64,000 bases of DNA from Maritimibacter sp. GTDB taxonomy: Bacteria; Pseudomonadota; Alphaproteobacteria; Rhodobacterales; Rhodobacteraceae. The stretch lies in NCBI GenBank assembly GCA_002695005.1, contig NZNT01000029.1, positions 248,001 to 312,000 of the forward strand. Reading direction: 5' to 3'. Positions within the stretch are counted from its first letter, which is position 1, and the number at the start of each line of letters is the position of its first letter. Position numbers and translations under genes: made by a program. This document shows, in pieces, positions 27,725-36,987 of this stretch. The notes beneath the pieces were generated by a model. That model was not told where the DNA came from. It did no database searches and saw only the letters and a program-made list of their open reading frames with translations.

Positions 27725-29119
27725 GTGACAAAAGACTATATCGTTAAGGATATTTCACTCGCCGAGTATGGCCGCAAGGAACTCGACATCGCCGAGACGG
27801 AGATGCCGGGCCTCATGGCTCTACGGGAAGAGTACGGGGATGCCCAGCCGCTCAAGGGTGCACGCATCGCCGGTTCGCTCCACATGACGATCCAGACCGC
27901 TGTTCTGATCGAGACGCTGGTGGCACTCGGCGCGCAGGTGCGCTGGGCCTCCTGCAACATCTTTTCGACGCAGGACCACGCTGCGGCCTCCATCGCTGCG
28001 GGCGGGACGCCGGTTTTTGCCGTGAAAGGCGAAACGCTGGAGGAATACTGGGACTACGCCGACCGTATCTTCCAGTTCGAGGAAGGTGGCGCGAACATGA
28101 TCCTCGACGACGGCGGCGACGCCACGCTCTACATCCTCATGGGCGCGCGGGTGGAAGAGGGCGAAACCGATCTCATCGAAACGCCCACTTCGGAAGAAGA
28201 GGAATTCCTCTTCGCGCAAATCAAGAAGCGTCTGAAGGAAAGCCCCGGCTGGTTCGTCAAACAGCGCGAACTGCTCAAAGGCGTATCGGAAGAAACGACG
28301 ACCGGTGTTCACCGTCTCTACAAGATGATGGAAACCGGCCACCTGCCGTTCCCCGCCATCAACGTGAACGACAGCGTTACCAAGTCGAAGTTCGACAACA
28401 AATACGGCTGCAAGGAATCGTTGGTCGACGGCATCCGCCGCGCCACTGACACGATGATGGCCGGCAAGGTCGCCGTGGTCTGTGGCTACGGTGACGTTGG
28501 CAAAGGCTCCGCCGCCTCGCTGAGCGGCGCTGGAGCGCGTGTGAAAATCACCGAGATCGACCCGATCTGCGCACTTCAGGCCGCAATGGATGGGTTCGAG
28601 GTCGTCCGCCTCGAAGATGTCGTCGACAGTGCGGACATCTTCATCACCACGACCGGCAACAAGGACATCATCCGCATCGAGCACATGCGCGCGATGAAGG
28701 ACATGGCCATCGTCGGCAACATCGGCCACTTCGACAACGAGATCCAGGTGGCGAGCCTCAAGAACCACAAGTGGACTAACATAAAGGAACAGGTGGACAT
28801 GATCGAGATGCCTTCGGGCGCACGGATCATTCTCCTTTCCGAAGGCCGTCTGCTGAACCTCGGCAATGCCACTGGCCACCCGTCCTTCGTGATGTCGGCC
28901 TCCTTCACCAATCAGGTCCTGGCCCAGATCGAACTCTGGACTCGTGGTGAGAACTACAAGAACGAGGTCTACATCCTGCCCAAGCACCTCGACGAAAAGG
29001 TCGCGCGGCTGCACCTTGACCGGATCGGGGTGAAGTTGACCGAACTCCAGAAGGATCAGGCTGATTACATCGGCGTTTCGGTCGATGGTCCCTACAAACC
29101 TGAGCATTACCGGTACTGA
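27725..29119 (+). CDS. ahcY: Adenosylhomocysteinase
   Basis: AhcY splits S-adenosylhomocysteine to adenosine and homocysteine, keeping SAM methylation going. Start GTG 27725 ([20 protein letters not shown]) has GGAG 7 bases upstream; an open upstream frame of 33 codons lacks homology. The 464-residue product includes [49 protein letters not shown], the NAD loop [15 protein letters not shown] and the C-terminal KPEHYRY. A strong terminator follows. Confidence 0.98.
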   Translation: MTKDYIVKDISLAEYGRKELDIAETEMPGLMALREEYGDAQPLKGARIAGSLHMTIQTAVLIETLVALGAQVRWASCNIFSTQDHAAASIAAGGTPVFAVKGETLEEYWDYADRIFQFEEGGANMILDDGGDATLYILMGARVEEGETDLIETPTSEEEEFLFAQIKKRLKESPGWFVKQRELLKGVSEETTTGVHRLYKMMETGHLPFPAINVNDSVTKSKFDNKYGCKESLVDGIRRATDTMMAGKVAVVCGYGDVGKGSAASLSGAGARVKITEIDPICALQAAMDGFEVVRLEDVVDSADIFITTTGNKDIIRIEHMRAMKDMAIVGNIGHFDNEIQVASLKNHKWTNIKEQVDMIEMPSGARIILLSEGRLLNLGNATGHPSFVMSASFTNQVLAQIELWTRGENYKNEVYILPKHLDEKVARLHLDRIGVKLTELQKDQADYIGVSVDGPYKPEHYRY

Positions 29120-29145
29120 CACCATCAGTTCATGTGATTCTTGAG

Positions 29146-29184
29146 GCGCCGTCACCCAATCGGGGTGGCGGCGCTTCACTTTTT
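29146..29184 (+). terminator. Rho-independent terminator of ahcY
   Basis: A 12-bp stem, GCGCCGTCACCC and GGGTGGCGGCGC (one G-T pair), with a short loop, followed by a TTCACTTTTT tract, 26 bases after the ahcY stop. Confidence 0.85.
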
Positions 29185-29259
29185 GGGGCCCTGCGACGCT
29201 CTAGTATTGACAGAGTCGGGGTGTCTGACCCGATCATTGGTCTTTGACGGGAGAGTCCA

Positions 29260-30372
29260 ATGCGCCGCCTGCTCACCTCCATCGCCCTAACTGTAGCACT
29301 CTCACAACCGCTTCTTGCCCAGCCGACCGACGATGACGTTGCACGCGGGATTGCGGAGCAGTTTGTCGCCACGAACCCGGGGATTCCGGTCGAGCAGGTC
29401 GTGAACGCGATGCGTCGGACATGGCAAAGCCTCGAATTCGTGGCTTATCACGAAATCGCCCACCTGCTGATCCACGAGTTCGACCTGCCAGTGTTGGGGT
29501 GGGAGGAGGACGCCGCAGACACCCTGGCGGTCGCTCTCCTTGTCGGTAACGAGGACGGCGACACCTACGCCACGCTGACAGCCGCCATTCAGGAATGGTC
29601 GATGGCGACGAACGACCCATCGACCCTGACGAATGAGCAATTCTACGACGAACACAGTCTGAACCTTCAACGGGCCTACCACGCGACATGCCTCCTCATC
29701 GGTAGAAATGCCGAGCGATATGCGCCGATCGCAGAGATGATGGACATGCCTATGGAGCGGCGCGAGAAATGCGAGTGGATTTCGAAACGCGCGCTGGACA
29801 GCTGGCGTACGGTGCTAGAACCGCACCTGCTTGCCGCCGACATGGCTCGGGATGGCGGTGACATCACGATTGAATATGCCGCGCCTGATCCAGGTCTCAA
29901 CGAAATGATGGCGTTGATGCTCCGGGACATGAGGTTCCTTGAAAAGATCGCCCCGCTGGTAACGGAAAACTTCAATCTTCCGCGGGAGATTCAGTTTGCA
30001 GCCGGGGATTGCGGCTTCCCCGGTGCTTTTTTTCAAGCGGACCCGGGCCTTGTCGCAATCTGCTATGAGATGGCCTCCGCGCGGTTCGACGCGTTTCTGC
30101 GGCACGGACTGGCGCAGAACACTGGGATGACAGATCCGGAGCGTGCGCCGGAGGTCACTGATACCGAAGCGGACCCGAGTGTCGCCCGGTTCGGGACCGG
30201 TACGAGCGCGTCGGGCTCATGGTCGATTAGCGTCGAGTCCGATGGGACGTGGTCGGGAACCGACACCACCGGCGCCCCGATCCGTTCACCTACCACGCTA
30301 ACGACGAAAGGACTCGACGACGTGAGGTCCTGTCCAGGTCGGGGGACCTGGCCGAATTGTATTGCAGACTGA
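29260..30372 (+). CDS. DUF4344-type putative metallopeptidase, exported
   Basis: A 370-residue protein with a signal peptide (MRRLLTSIALTVALSQPLLAQ). The zinc-protease motif HEIAH is at about residue 65 in AYHEIAHLLIHEFDLPVLG, followed by EEDAADTLA, which could supply the third ligand. Conserved cysteines are spaced through the C-terminal domain. This matches the DUF4344 family, whose substrate is unknown. The last ~90 residues, rich in Thr, Ser and Gly, look like a flexible tail. GGGAGAG precedes the ATG at a suitable distance. Confidence 0.85.
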   Translation: MRRLLTSIALTVALSQPLLAQPTDDDVARGIAEQFVATNPGIPVEQVVNAMRRTWQSLEFVAYHEIAHLLIHEFDLPVLGWEEDAADTLAVALLVGNEDGDTYATLTAAIQEWSMATNDPSTLTNEQFYDEHSLNLQRAYHATCLLIGRNAERYAPIAEMMDMPMERREKCEWISKRALDSWRTVLEPHLLAADMARDGGDITIEYAAPDPGLNEMMALMLRDMRFLEKIAPLVTENFNLPREIQFAAGDCGFPGAFFQADPGLVAICYEMASARFDAFLRHGLAQNTGMTDPERAPEVTDTEADPSVARFGTGTSASGSWSISVESDGTWSGTDTTGAPIRSPTTLTTKGLDDVRSCPGRGTWPNCIAD

Positions 30373-30575
30373 CGCACTCTAACTCGTCCATCAGAACCTA
30401 GATTTTGGGTTCGGCCGGTTCCCGCCGGGATCCTCGGCGGGCGGTATTCGGCCCATCTGTAAAGACTCCATCGGCCAATGGCCGCCATGCCGCAATGCGG
30501 CGGCGCGACTGTGGGGAACCACCCCACCCGCCTTCCTATTGAGTCCGCAATCAGCGAGCGAAAAGGAGGCACGCT

Positions 30576-31364
30576 ATGAAACTCAAGACCCTCATGATGG
30601 GTGCTGGTATCGCGGCCATGGTGGCCGGTGGCGCCCTTGCCCAAGACAATTCGATGGAAGAGCCGGCGGATGACACGATGATGTCTGAGCCGCAAACCGG
30701 CATGGAAGACGGCATGACCGGCGATATGTCCGACACCACCGGCATGGATGGCGAGGTGGCTCAGGCTCCGACGTTCACGTCCTTGGACGAAATGACCGTC
30801 GGCGATGTGGTGGGCTTCGTGGCCTACGATCCCGAGGGCGACCGGATCGCCGAAATCGACTATGTCGTCGAAGAATCGGACGGCGCGAAAGCCGTCATCG
30901 GGATCGGCGGGTTCCTCGGCCTGGGCGAATATACGGTCGCCCTGCCGCTGACGGACTTCGAACTGCGCGAAGACGGAATGTCATTCGTCCTGTCCACCGA
31001 CAAGGAAACCCTGAAAGAGCAGCCGGAATTCGACGAATCCGGCGTCGAGGGACTTCCCGACGAGACTCCGATTGCCGATTTGCTGCTGGAAGACGAAGCC
31101 GCCGGCGAAGACCCGGCCGCTGCCGAAACGGACACAGAAAACAGCTCCGGCGCTGACAGCGCGACAGAGACCGACACGGAAGCGGATGCGGATACCGGAA
31201 TGGCAGAGGAACCCGAAGCAAATGTCGAAGCGGGCACCGACTCCGAAGGCGAAGCCGCCTTGGGCGCCGATACCGCGACCGATGCCGATGCCGAAAGCGA
31301 CGGGTCGGCAGACGACATGGAAGCCGATACGGAAATGGAAGCCGAGACCGAAACGACTCAGTAA
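30576..31364 (+). CDS. Exported PRC-barrel protein with a long acidic tail
   Basis: A 262-residue protein. Signal peptide MKLKTLMMGAGIAAMVAGGALAQ; then a Met/Asp-rich linker; a PRC-barrel domain at residues ~65-145 (FTSLDEMTVGDVVGFVAYD, IGIGGFLGLGEYTVALPL); and a ~100-residue tail made almost only of Asp, Glu, Ala, Thr and Ser with imperfect repeats of TDTEADADT type. The acidic tail suggests calcium or metal binding or solvent-facing linking; the role is unknown. Ribosome site AAAAGGAGG is strong, and a terminator follows. Confidence 0.85.
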   Translation: MKLKTLMMGAGIAAMVAGGALAQDNSMEEPADDTMMSEPQTGMEDGMTGDMSDTTGMDGEVAQAPTFTSLDEMTVGDVVGFVAYDPEGDRIAEIDYVVEESDGAKAVIGIGGFLGLGEYTVALPLTDFELREDGMSFVLSTDKETLKEQPEFDESGVEGLPDETPIADLLLEDEAAGEDPAAAETDTENSSGADSATETDTEADADTGMAEEPEANVEAGTDSEGEAALGADTATDADAESDGSADDMEADTEMEAETETTQ

Positions 31365-31388
31365 GACTGCGGTTTTGACGAGAGAAAA

Positions 31389-31416
31389 AAGGGCGCGCTT
31401 CCGGGCGCGCCCTTGC
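31389..31416 (+). terminator. Rho-independent terminator of the PRC-barrel gene
   Basis: A 10-bp perfect stem, AAGGGCGCGC and GCGCGCCCTT, around TTCCGG, preceded by an A-rich run and followed by TTG. It overlaps the first codons of the ketopantoate-reductase relic. Confidence 0.8.
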
Positions 31417-31676
31417 ATATGAACCACACGCCGGTGCCGGGATATGAGGGTGTCGGCACTTCGACTGCACAAAGCTTTCTGCGCAAAAGCGCGCGCGTCG
31501 AAACCGACTGGCTCAATGGTGAGGTCGTCCGGCTCGGGTGCTTGAATGGCGTGCCTGTTCCGGTGAACAGCTATTTTTCCGCCTTGGCCGTGCGTATGGC
31601 ATGTGAAGGGACGGCTCCAGGCAGTTTATCGCTGGAAGAAATCGAGGCAGGTTTGGCGGCATTCGAGCAGGCATAG
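31413..31676 (+). pseudogene. C-terminal remnant of a ketopantoate reductase (ApbA/PanE)
   Basis: An 87-codon open frame whose residues ~25-60 (SARVETDWLNGEVVRLG, NGVPVPVNSYFSALA) match the C-terminal helical domain of ApbA/PanE enzymes, which has the pattern TEVDxLNGxVVRLG...GVPxPVN. The whole N-terminal NADP-binding domain is missing, and the region in front is the PRC-barrel gene and its terminator. The first ATG lies inside that terminator and there is no ribosome site. It is best read as a decayed gene fragment; a free-standing small domain protein is a less likely alternative. Confidence 0.6.
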
Positions 31677-31778
31677 GGCAACGCATTTCGTTCATTCCCC
31701 GCTGTCTGTTTGCGACCGAAGTGTCCATCGTGCCTGACCTCGGCCTAACGCCACCGGTGTGCTCGCATCGGATACGAC

Positions 31779-31806
31779 GAAAAAGGCCCGGCGCAGAGCC
31801 GGGCCT
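31779..31806 (-). terminator. Rho-independent terminator of the BON-LysM gene
   Basis: On the minus strand AGGCCCGGC and GCCGGGCCT form a 9-bp stem around 5 bases, followed by TTTTT and CGTCG. It sits about 20 bases after the stop of the gene it serves. Confidence 0.85.
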
Positions 31807-31827
31807 GATCCGAAATTCGAGTAAGAC

Positions 31828-32241
31828 TCAGGTCGGAATGCGGAGCAACTGTCCCGGATAAATCTTGTCCGGATGCTTCAGCATCGGCTTGTTGGCTTCG
31901 AAAATTTCGTTGTAGCGTGCGCCGTCGCCGAGCGTTTTCTGGGAAATCGCCCAAAGCGTGTCGCCTTTCTCAACAGTGTGAAAAAGCGTCTCGGTCTCGA
32001 CATCTGCCTCGACCTCGGAAATGCCTTCGACGTTGCCGACGGCAAGGATCACCTTTTCCTTTTCTTCGGTCGTCATCGACCCGCCACTCACCTTGACCTT
32101 GTCGCCTTCGACCTTGATCTCGAGCCCCTCGGTCGACACCCCAAGGTCCTCGACTTCCTTCTTGAGTGCGTCTTCGTTCTTCGCGTCCTCGCCGCCGAAG
32201 AGCGATTTTCCCGCCCCCTTCACGAAATTCCAAAGTCCCAT
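31828..32241 (-). CDS. BON- and LysM-domain protein (Kbp/YgaU-like)
   Basis: A 137-residue protein with a BON domain at residues ~25-80 (IKVEGDKVKVSGG..., ILAVGNVEGISEVEADV) and a LysM domain at ~85-137 (HTVEKGDTLWAISQKTLGDG, IYPGQLLRIPT). E. coli Kbp (YgaU) has this order and is a cytoplasmic potassium-binding protein. No signal peptide is visible, in line with that. ATG 32241 has GAGGGT upstream; longer extension not supported. Confidence 0.9.
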   Translation of the reverse strand: MGLWNFVKGAGKSLFGGEDAKNEDALKKEVEDLGVSTEGLEIKVEGDKVKVSGGSMTTEEKEKVILAVGNVEGISEVEADVETETLFHTVEKGDTLWAISQKTLGDGARYNEIFEANKPMLKHPDKIYPGQLLRIPT

Positions 32242-32401
32242 TGTACCCTCCGATTGGTTGTGTGACGGCCCATGTTGCGCCATCCCGCGCGAATTGGGTA
32301 GGGCCAATGAGCAAGGGATAATTTTCTTTGGATTCGGCACATTTGCGCCTAATCTCCGGTCCGAGGGGCGCGCGCCCTACGGACAGAACTGGGAGCCTAC
32401 C

Positions 32402-32743
32402 ATGGGAAAACGTGACGAGAAGATCGCCAAGTATGCGGACGATCTGAAAAACAAGTGCGGGATGACCCCCGACATGGACCTGCTGACGAAGGTGACGATT
32501 GGTTGCGGTCCCTCCATCTACAACCCGGATGCAGAAACCGTCGCGGCAGGTCAGGAGCATGAGCTGGAAACGGTAAAGAACAACTTCCTCGTCAAGAAGC
32601 TCGGTCTGACAGATGGCCCGCAACTGATGGACGCGATCAACGCCGTGATCGAGACCTATGGCAGATCCGAGCGCAACAAATATCGCGCCGTGGTCTACTA
32701 CATGCTGGTGAAGCATTTCGGCAAAGAGTCTGTCTACAGCTGA
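32402..32743 (+). CDS. DUF2853 family protein
   Basis: A 113-residue small, charged, soluble protein matching DUF2853: AKYADDLKNKCGMTPDMDLL..., IGCGPSIYNPDAETVA, and a C-terminal YYMLVKHFGKESVYS. Structural work shows a helical fold; the function is unknown. It is divergent from the BON-LysM gene and followed by a clear terminator, so it is a single-gene unit. Confidence 0.88.
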   Translation: MGKRDEKIAKYADDLKNKCGMTPDMDLLTKVTIGCGPSIYNPDAETVAAGQEHELETVKNNFLVKKLGLTDGPQLMDAINAVIETYGRSERNKYRAVVYYMLVKHFGKESVYS

Positions 32744-32765
32744 AAGAGACTTTGGCGACATGAGA

Positions 32766-32794
32766 GCGGGCGGCCATCAGGCCGCCCTTTTTGG
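32766..32794 (+). terminator. Rho-independent terminator of the DUF2853 gene
   Basis: GGGCGGCC and GGCCGCCC form an 8-bp perfect stem with loop ATCA, followed by five T. Confidence 0.9.
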
Positions 32795-32889
32795 TTAAGA
32801 CCGCTTTACCGGAATGCTTTTAATTTCAGACACTTGCGCGTTGCGCGACTCGCTGCTTTGACCTAGCTTCAGGTCATCGGCCAGGATGG

Positions 32890-32980
32890 TCGGACCTTAA
32901 TTCAAAGACACATGCGGTGCTGAGGGAGCATGTGGGGTGGATGGAGGGTCCGACGAGGGGTCGGGCCCTCCATTTTTTTT
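32890..32980 (+). ncRNA. Candidate small regulatory RNA ending in its own terminator
   Basis: Between the DUF2853 terminator and the convergent DUF1761 gene is a stretch without any convincing frame that ends in a second strong plus-strand terminator. It holds a first hairpin CACATGC / GCATGTG (32909-32934) whose 12-base loop reads GGTGCTGAGGGA, then the terminator hairpin. TTGACC at about 32857 with a CAGGAT-like box 18 bases on could be the promoter. The loop carries purines of Shine-Dalgarno type. Start and promoter are inferred; the two hairpins and the T tract are seen. Confidence 0.5.
32943..32980 (+). terminator. Strong rho-independent terminator, plus strand
   Basis: The stem TGGAGGG-CCGAC / GTCGG-CCCTCCA (12 pairs with one mismatch column), a short loop and eight T. 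It ends exactly at the stop codon of the convergent DUF1761 gene. It has no known protein-coding gene directly upstream, which is why a small RNA is proposed. Confidence 0.85.
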
Positions 32981-33372
32981 CAGAAAGCCGTCAGGACCGC
33001 GCCGATAATCGCGCAGCCGAAAACGGAATACCCGCTGTCGATCACTGTTAGCAGGAAGGGCCGGCCCGAATAGGCGTTGTTGATCAGCGTCCAGGGCGCG
33101 ATGAAGAACAGCCCGACCCCAAGCCCGGCAACCAGGCCTTCGGCAATGGTCCCGATCCCGGCCATGGCGAAGACGTGCCGCATGAAGCCGGCGACCACGA
33201 CCATCGCGACAGCGGAAAGAATGAATGGAAGCGCGCCGCCTGCCGGTCGTCCGGTCTGTTCGTCGACCTTGACCCCTGAGACACGCATCCAGGGCTTCGA
33301 AAGCGCCATGTACCAGACCGCGCCGAAAATCCAGGCAGCGGCGGCAGCGGCGATTACGTTGATGATTTCCAC
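32980..33372 (-). CDS. DUF1761 membrane protein
   Basis: A 130-residue protein with four predicted membrane helices (about residues 3-23, 48-67, 79-100 and 107-129). It matches DUF1761, with the N-terminal segment AAWIFGAVWYMALSKPWM typical of the family. The function is unknown. It is monocistronic or loosely linked with the EVE-domain gene 59 bases upstream. Confidence 0.85.
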   Translation of the reverse strand: MEIINVIAAAAAAWIFGAVWYMALSKPWMRVSGVKVDEQTGRPAGGALPFILSAVAMVVVAGFMRHVFAMAGIGTIAEGLVAGLGVGLFFIAPWTLINNAYSGRPFLLTVIDSGYSVFGCAIIGAVLTAF

Positions 33373-33431
33373 GAGTGACCCTCACTGACTGTTTTTTGTG
33401 CAAAAACTATGCAGCGAGTTTTCCCAAGCCC

Positions 33432-33851
33432 CTAGCCTTTTTCGCCAGACAGCTCGAGAACGATCTGCCATTCGTCTTCCGCCACGGGCTGAACCGAAAG
33501 TCGGGAGTTGTTAACGAGGACCATGTCCGCGAGTCGCGGTTCTTCCTTGATCATGTCGAGCGTGACGGGTTTTTTCAAAGGCTCCACGGCTTTGATGTCC
33601 ACGCACTCCCAGCGGTCGTCGTCGGTCGTGCTGTCGGGGTGGATCTCGGCGCAAACCTCGACGATCCCGACGATGCGCTTCTCGTTCACCGAATGATAGA
33701 AAAACCCTCGGTCGCCGATCTTCATCTCGCGCATGTTGTTACGGGCCTGGTAGTTGCGCACACCGTCCCATTCCTCACCGGTCTCCCCTTTGGCGACCTG
33801 GTCGTCCCACCCCCAGGTATTCGGCTCGGTCTTGAACAGCCAGTAGCGCAT
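33432..33851 (-). CDS. EVE-domain protein
   Basis: A 139-residue PUA-like protein. MRYWLFKTEPNTWGWDDQV at the start, WDGVRNYQARNNMREM and IGDRGFFYHS are the core EVE signatures; family members bind modified bases in DNA or RNA. The start at 33851 overlaps the TGA of the YciI gene by one base (TGATG). It is the last gene of the tsaD-gpsA-yciI-EVE run on the minus strand. Confidence 0.92.
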   Translation of the reverse strand: MRYWLFKTEPNTWGWDDQVAKGETGEEWDGVRNYQARNNMREMKIGDRGFFYHSVNEKRIVGIVEVCAEIHPDSTTDDDRWECVDIKAVEPLKKPVTLDMIKEEPRLADMVLVNNSRLSVQPVAEDEWQIVLELSGEKG

Positions 33852-34120
33852 CAGCCTACAACCTTTTTCCATTCCTCGACGCGGACATCCGAGAAGAGCT
33901 CGGCCTTGGCGTAAGGATCGCCTTTCGCCCAGTCCATCGCCGCGGCGCGCGTCGTCACCGACAGGATTACCAGCGACCCGCACATATCGCCGTTATCGTC
34001 GAGGAACGGACCAGCCATCAGGACGACGCCGGTTTCCTCGATATATGCAAGGTGCGCGTCACGGTTGGATTTACGGACCTCCAGCGATCCGGGTTTGTCT
34101 GTGCAGATGACGGCGAACAT
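33851..34120 (-). CDS. YciI-like protein
   Basis: An 89-residue YciI-family protein with a ferredoxin-like fold: RDAHLAYIEETGVVLMAGPF carries the conserved His, and GDPYAKAELFSDVRVEEW carries the conserved Asp-Pro. Enzymatic activity in the family is rarely known. Its ATG directly follows the gpsA stop with no gap, and it overlaps the EVE gene, so the whole run is coupled. Confidence 0.9.
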   Translation of the reverse strand: MFAVICTDKPGSLEVRKSNRDAHLAYIEETGVVLMAGPFLDDNGDMCGSLVILSVTTRAAAMDWAKGDPYAKAELFSDVRVEEWKKVVG

Positions 34121-35065
34121 TCATTCCTCCTTGAGCGGGCGAGCGAGGAGGAGTTCGCTCGCCTCGTTGATGGTGATATGGCCGGACATGACCGCGACCA
34201 CCATATTGGTGATCGGCATGTCGATTCCGGCCTTTTCTGCCGCATTAGAGACGGCTTTGGCGGTCGCTTTGCCCTCGATCGTGACGCCCTCGGCCAGAAC
34301 CTCGCCTCGACCCAATGCAAGGCCATAGGCGAAGTTGCGGGATTTCTCCGATGTGCAGGTCAGGGTCAGATCGCCGAAACCAGATAAGCCCTGAAGCGTA
34401 TCGGACTCAGCTCCACGGGCAATTGCGAAGCGGTTCATCTCCGCGAAGCCCCGTGTCATGAGAGCGGCCCGAGCGGACTCTCCAAGCCCTGCGCCAATGG
34501 CAAGGCCACAGGCAATTGCGATGACGTTCTTCATGGCACCACCGGTTTCGACGCCTGGCAGGTCAGTGGATCGGTATAGACGAAGGTTTCCACCCGTCAG
34601 GGCATTTTGCAGCGCAATAGGGTCTTTTGCTGCGACGGTCAGGGCGGTCGGGAGCCCGGCTGCCACATCAACGGCAAAGCTGGGGCCGGACAGAAGCGCC
34701 GGGTGAGCATCGGGGCACGACTTGCGAATGATCTCACCTGGACCGTCCCCCGTTTCGAGATCGATTCCCTTACAGGTGGCCACGAGCGTCGTACCACTGA
34801 AGCGCTCGCAATGCTCGGCCAGAAAGCCACGCAGGGTTTGCATTGGTACGGCAAGCAAAACGATGTCGGCACCAAACGCCTCCATGTTTTCCGTGATCAC
34901 AAGGCGATCGGGAAGCGCGTGCCCGGGCAACCGACGCACGTTTTCACGGCTCTTGGCCATGTCCCCCGCGTCCCGCGCCCATAGCGTCACGTCCTTGCCC
35001 GCGCGAGACAGGGCGATGGCGAGGGACGTCCCGAAGGCTCCGGCACCAAGTACGGAAATGTTCAT
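34121..35065 (-). CDS. gpsA: Glycerol-3-phosphate dehydrogenase [NAD(P)+]
   Basis: GpsA reduces dihydroxyacetone phosphate to glycerol-3-phosphate for phospholipid synthesis. The 314-residue protein shows the Rossmann loop [60 protein letters not shown] and [20 protein letters not shown]. The ATG overlaps the tsaD stop by four bases (ATGA). Confidence 0.97.
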   Translation of the reverse strand: MNISVLGAGAFGTSLAIALSRAGKDVTLWARDAGDMAKSRENVRRLPGHALPDRLVITENMEAFGADIVLLAVPMQTLRGFLAEHCERFSGTTLVATCKGIDLETGDGPGEIIRKSCPDAHPALLSGPSFAVDVAAGLPTALTVAAKDPIALQNALTGGNLRLYRSTDLPGVETGGAMKNVIAIACGLAIGAGLGESARAALMTRGFAEMNRFAIARGAESDTLQGLSGFGDLTLTCTSEKSRNFAYGLALGRGEVLAEGVTIEGKATAKAVSNAAEKAGIDMPITNMVVAVMSGHITINEASELLLARPLKEE

Positions 35066-36159
35066 GCCTTCGCCCCCTTCTTACCCGAGCCCAGCATAGG
35101 GGCGGCCCCCTCGTCGAGCGGCCAGCGAGGCCGGGCGGCGAGCGTCATGTCGTCTCGCGCCCCGGATCTGAACCGCTCGATCCCGGCCCATGCGATCATG
35201 GCCGCGTTGTCGGTGCACAGGGCCAGCGGCGGCGCGAGAAACTTCACTCCAGAGACATCAGATACAGTCTCTAACGCGGCCCGAATAGCCGAATTCGCGG
35301 CAACGCCGCCGGCAACCGCAAAGAGCGGCGTGTCAGGGGCAAGCGTGAGGTATTCTGCAATGGCCCTGCGCGATTTCTCGGCAAGCACATCCGTAACGGC
35401 GCACTGAAAGGCCGCGCAAAGGTCCGAGCGATCCTGAACTCTGAGTCCACCTTTTTCTGCGACGATCCGGTCTCGCTCCCGCAGGAGGGCAGTCTTGAGC
35501 CCGGAAAAGCTCATATCACAACCCGGTCGGTCCAGTAGGGGACGGGGGAGGCGGAATTGCGTGGCGTCGCCAGCCACGGCCGCACGCTCCACGGCAGGTC
35601 CACCGGGCTGTGGCAGTCCAAGGAGGCGTGCAGTCTTGTCGAAAGCCTCGCCGGGGGCGTCGTCAATAGTCCCGCCAAGGCGCGTGAATGTGCCTGGACC
35701 TGCCGCGATCAGAAATTGGCAATGGCCACCCGACACGAGTAGCATGAGATAGGGATAATTCACCCCATCCGTCAGCCTTGGTGTCAGCGCGTGACCGGCC
35801 AGGTGATTGACACCGATAAGGGGAACTCCCAAGGCTGCCGACAGCCCTTTTGCTGTCATCACGCCCGCAAGAACCCCACCGATAAGGCCCGGACCGGCAG
35901 TAACCGCAATGGCGTCGATTTCGGCAAGGCTCAGTCCGGACTCGGCCAGTGCTTCCTCGACACATGAATCGAGCTTTTCCGTATGCGCTCGCGCAGCGAT
36001 TTCCGGGACTACGCCGCCGAAGTCGACGTGTAGCGCGGTCTGCCCGGCGACGACGGATGACAGGATCTCGGGCCCGACACCGGGAACATCCCGCACGATC
36101 GCCGCTGCGGTGTCGTCGCAGCTGCTTTCGAGCCCAAGTATCGTGACGGTGTGGGACAT
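35062..36159 (-). CDS. tsaD: tRNA N6-threonylcarbamoyladenosine synthase subunit TsaD
   Basis: TsaD transfers the threonylcarbamoyl group onto A37 of ANN-decoding tRNAs. The 365-residue product begins [20 protein letters not shown]. The metal-binding HxxxH is in [12 protein letters not shown], and [27 protein letters not shown] and [12 protein letters not shown] are standard. The ATG at 36159 is used; the 13-codon extension lacks homology. It is divergent from hemD over 72 bases. Confidence 0.97.
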   Translation of the reverse strand: MSHTVTILGLESSCDDTAAAIVRDVPGVGPEILSSVVAGQTALHVDFGGVVPEIAARAHTEKLDSCVEEALAESGLSLAEIDAIAVTAGPGLIGGVLAGVMTAKGLSAALGVPLIGVNHLAGHALTPRLTDGVNYPYLMLLVSGGHCQFLIAAGPGTFTRLGGTIDDAPGEAFDKTARLLGLPQPGGPAVERAAVAGDATQFRLPRPLLDRPGCDMSFSGLKTALLRERDRIVAEKGGLRVQDRSDLCAAFQCAVTDVLAEKSRRAIAEYLTLAPDTPLFAVAGGVAANSAIRAALETVSDVSGVKFLAPPLALCTDNAAMIAWAGIERFRSGARDDMTLAARPRWPLDEGAAPMLGSGKKGAKA

Positions 36160-36231
36160 GGTGCGCCGGTTGCTCCAAAGGTCACGCCGGGATACCAAGG
36201 CGCACCGTCCCCGTCCATCCCGCGAGACCCT

Positions 36232-36897
36232 ATGAAGCCAAGACCAACGGTGATCCTGACCCGGCCAGAGGCTGCTTCGACGCGCGTAGCAGCCGAGCTT
36301 TCAGGCATTCCGACCCTGATTTCACCGGTCACGCAGATCGCAGGAACCGGCGCCGAGGTCGATCTGTCCCGCTATCGTGGCGTCATACTGACCTCAGCCA
36401 ATGCAGTGACCTACCTCCCGAGCCTCCAGGGTATTCCCGTTTACAGCGTTGGGGCGCGTACCGCCGAGGAATCCGGCGGCGTGGTGCAGCTTGTTGCCCG
36501 GGACGCGGGCGACCTCGTCAACCGCATCACTGCTACAGGTCCGCTGGTCCATGCGCATGGACAAGAGACACGGGGAAACATTGCTTCACGACTGACTTCT
36601 GCTGGGATAGAGACACATTCTGTCGTGGTGTATGTGCAGTTAGATGAGGAATTGAGCCAAGAGGCGAAGGCTGCTTTGGGGGGAGACGAACCAACCATCC
36701 TCCCACTCTGGTCTGCCCGATCGGCGCAAAGGCTGTTCTCTCAAAACGTCACCTTGGGACCCAATGTGCATCTGATCGCGTTGAGTCCGGCCGTAGCGGA
36801 CGTTTGCCGCACGGCGGTTGGACATGCGGTTGAGGTGTGCGACGACCCGGATGGTCAGGAAATGATCGCGCGGATTGTCGCGGCGGCAGGTGGGTGA
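36232..36897 (+). CDS. hemD: Uroporphyrinogen-III synthase
   Basis: HemD closes hydroxymethylbilane to uroporphyrinogen III. From ATG 36232 the product has 221 residues: [17 protein letters not shown] at the N-terminus, [28 protein letters not shown], and [13 protein letters not shown] with [11 protein letters not shown] in the second lobe. The family is weakly conserved; the place directly before mic60 and hemY supports the call. Confidence 0.92.
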   Translation: MKPRPTVILTRPEAASTRVAAELSGIPTLISPVTQIAGTGAEVDLSRYRGVILTSANAVTYLPSLQGIPVYSVGARTAEESGGVVQLVARDAGDLVNRITATGPLVHAHGQETRGNIASRLTSAGIETHSVVVYVQLDEELSQEAKAALGGDEPTILPLWSARSAQRLFSQNVTLGPNVHLIALSPAVADVCRTAVGHAVEVCDDPDGQEMIARIVAAAGG

Positions 36898-36987
36898 CCC
36901 GCCTTGAGGCTCCAGTGACCCACCGCTAAGGTCAGGGCAAGTTCCGCGCCTTTCGGGTCGCGGATGCAGATTCGAAGAGGTGAGCGC

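Noticed and set aside
30421-30441. Hairpin CCCGCCG/CGGCGGG after the DUF4344 gene
   Set aside because: No T tract and typical of high-GC gaps; not called a terminator.
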